From Variovorax sp. (lineage in GTDB: Bacteria; Pseudomonadota; Gammaproteobacteria; Burkholderiales; Burkholderiaceae_C), in the NCBI GenBank assembly GCA_028292145.1, contig JAQGMX010000195.1:1-6360 (forward strand): 6,360 nt of DNA. The letters run 5' to 3'. Shown in pieces: positions 5,248 through 6,360 of this stretch. Numbering within the stretch: position 1 is the stretch's first letter; each line of letters opens with the position of its first letter. The notes under the pieces are model-generated. The model saw only the letters and a program-made list of their open reading frames with translations, did not search any database and was not told the origin of the DNA. A program made the position numbers and the translations under genes.

Positions 5248-6360
5248 GCGGCCACCGGCGCGGCGAGCCGCGGTACCGCATCGATCAGCTTCTGCGTGTA
5301 CGGATGCTGCGGGTCGCCGAGCACCTTGTGCGTCTCGCCGTACTCGACGACCACGCCGCGCTGCATCACCGCGATGTGGTCGCACATCTGGCCGGCCACG
5401 CGCAGGTCGTGCGTGATGAAGACCATCGCCAGCTTGAACTGCTTCCGCACCTGCGCGAACAGGTCCAGCACCTGCGCCTGCACCGACACGTCGAGCGCGG
5501 AGACCGGCTCGTCGGCGACCAGCAGTTCGGGCTGCATCGCCAGCGCACGCGCGATGCCGATGCGCTGGCGCTGCCCGCCGGAGAACTCGTGCGGGTAGCG
5601 CATGGCGGCGTCGGCGCCGAGGCCGACCAGCTTCAGCAGCTCGGTCGTGCGCGCCATGGCTTCCGTCTTGCTCACGCCCTGCGCGATCGGTCCGCCGGCG
5701 ATGGCGGCGCCGATGCGGTGGCGCGGGTTCAGCGAGGCGTACGGGTCCTGGAACACCATCTGGATGCGGCCGGCGGCCTCCTTGCGGAAGTTTCCGTGCT
5801 GCGCCAGGTTGCGGCCCTTGAAGAGGATCCGTCCGGTGTCGAACGGTGCCAGCCCGACCAGGCAGCGGCCGACGCTCGACTTGCCCGAGCCCGATTCGCC
5901 GACCAGCCCCAGCGTCTCGCCGCGCCGCAGATCGAAGCTGATGTCCTTCGCCGCCTGCACCGAGCGTCCTTTCTTGAAAAGCCCGTTGCCCGACACATAG
6001 GTCTTGCACAGTTCCTGCACCTGCAGCACGAAGGGCGCGCCATCGGTCGGCGTCACGCGCTCGGCGGTGCCGGTCGGTATAGCGTCGATCAGCTTGCGCG
6101 TGTAGGCATGCTGCGGCGCGTCGAGCACCTCGCGCGCCGGGCCGGATTCGACCACCTTGCCGGTCTGCATGACGACCACGTGATCGGCGATTTCCGACAC
6201 CACGCCGAAGTCGTGCGTGATGAACAGCACCGCAGTGCCGCGACGCTGCTGAAGCTCGCGCACCAGCTTGAGGATCTGCGCCTGCGTGGTCACGTCGAGC
6301 GCGGTCGTAGGCTCGTCGCAGATAAGCAGAAGCGGCTACCGCACCAGCGCGCTGGCGATC
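5244..6360 (-). CDS. Peptide/nickel-type ABC transporter, double ATP-binding protein (5' end outside window; in-frame stop in first domain)
   Basis: This is the cytoplasmic energy-coupling subunit of an oligopeptide/dipeptide/glutathione-type importer, with two ATPase domains fused in one chain as in GsiA. Residue numbers count from the GTG at 6293. The first domain is present only from just before its Walker B (LLLICDEPTTALDV) through its H-loop (H27) and an oligopeptide-family tail (PQHAYTRKLIDAIP, 60-73). The second domain is complete: Walker A GESGSGKSS (132-140), Q-loop Q182, signature FSGGQRQR (237-244), Walker B LLVADEP (257-263), H-loop H295, and the tail repeated as PQHPYTQKLIDAVP (328-341). 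The frame stays open to the right edge except for a TAG at 6336-6338, between R and PLLLICDEP. The GTG at 6293 lies inside the D-loop (ALDV) and has no good ribosome binding site, so it is unlikely to be the native start. The gene is therefore partial, and either a pseudogene or affected by a base-call error. Its TGA overlaps the next start codon as ATGA. Permease and binding-protein genes would be expected beyond the right edge. Confidence 0.9.
6336..6338 (-). other. In-frame TAG stop within the first ATPase domain
   Basis: Reading the minus strand in the ABC ATPase frame from the right edge gives IASALVR, then TAG, then PLLLICDEPTTALDV. The spacing from the proline to the DEP of Walker B is exactly that of the family (P-x-LLI-x-DEP), so there is no sign of an insertion or deletion. 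One base explains it: CAG (Gln) to TAG would restore RQP, a common sequence at this point in the family. The neighbouring codons CTT, CTT and CCT are A/T-ended, unusual for this GC-rich region, which could reflect poorer sequence near an edge. Seen directly: the TAG. Inferred: its cause. Confidence 0.85.

Noticed and set aside
1796..5281. The minus-strand frame that ends in the transporter is open for 1456 codons, suggesting a giant fusion protein
   Set aside because: Upstream of the GTG at 1795 it reads out-of-frame through the deacetylase, aminotransferase and dehydrogenase and is Arg/Ala-rich. Only the last 294 codons look like a protein.
5248..6009. Upstream extension of the dehydrogenase frame (254 more codons)
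   Set aside because: It overlaps the second ATPase domain in another frame and has no dehydrogenase-like sequence. The ATG at 5247 matches the family N-terminus.
6291..6293. GTG as the genuine start of a short ABC ATPase
   Set aside because: It lies within the D-loop of the first ATPase domain, the conserved sequence continues upstream past the TAG, and no good ribosome binding site precedes it.
1..6360. RNA genes, CRISPR arrays, insertion sequences or rho-independent terminators
   Set aside because: No tRNA-like cloverleaf, spaced direct repeats, transposase motifs or hairpin followed by a T-run was seen; nearly all bases are accounted for by coding sequence.

Overview
This 6.36 kb window is GC-rich (roughly two-thirds G+C) and almost completely coding. 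Every supported gene lies on the minus strand, so transcription runs from the right end to the left end. The codon use, the short or overlapping junctions and the mix of families suggest a betaproteobacterium of the Burkholderiales (Variovorax/Comamonadaceae or Burkholderia type). That placement is an inference; there is no rRNA or other marker gene here.

Layout in order of transcription: (1) the 3' part of a double-ATPase subunit of a peptide/nickel-type ABC importer (right edge to 5244), which carries an in-frame TAG in its first ATPase domain at 6336-6338; (2) a GhrA-like NAD(P)-dependent 2-hydroxyacid dehydrogenase (5247-4282); (3) a class III PLP-dependent omega-aminotransferase (4236-2857); (4) a histone-deacetylase-superfamily amidohydrolase of the acetylpolyamine amidohydrolase (APAH) type (2850-1792); (5) a ten-helix EamA/DMT transporter with a GTG start (1795-911); (6) a GntR regulator of the FadR/FCD subfamily (897-142); (7) the first 48 codons of what looks like a second APAH/HDAC-family enzyme (145 to the left edge). 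Junctions are ATGA (genes 1/2), 45 bp (2/3), 6 bp (3/4), GTGA (4/5), 13 bp (5/6) and ATGA (6/7), so this is very probably one operon that continues past both ends.

Taken together the genes read as an uptake-and-catabolism module for an N-acylated amine. A peptide-type ABC system would import the compound, one or two APAH-type zinc amidohydrolases would remove the acyl group, and the omega-aminotransferase would convert the freed primary amine to an aldehyde or ketone using a keto-acid acceptor. The GhrA-like reductase would act on a 2-keto acid such as glyoxylate, hydroxypyruvate or pyruvate. The DMT protein would move a substrate or product, and the FCD-type repressor would sense a small carboxylate or amine. 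The individual family calls are strong. The pathway and substrate are inference. No RNA genes, CRISPR arrays, insertion sequences, clear promoters or terminators were found.
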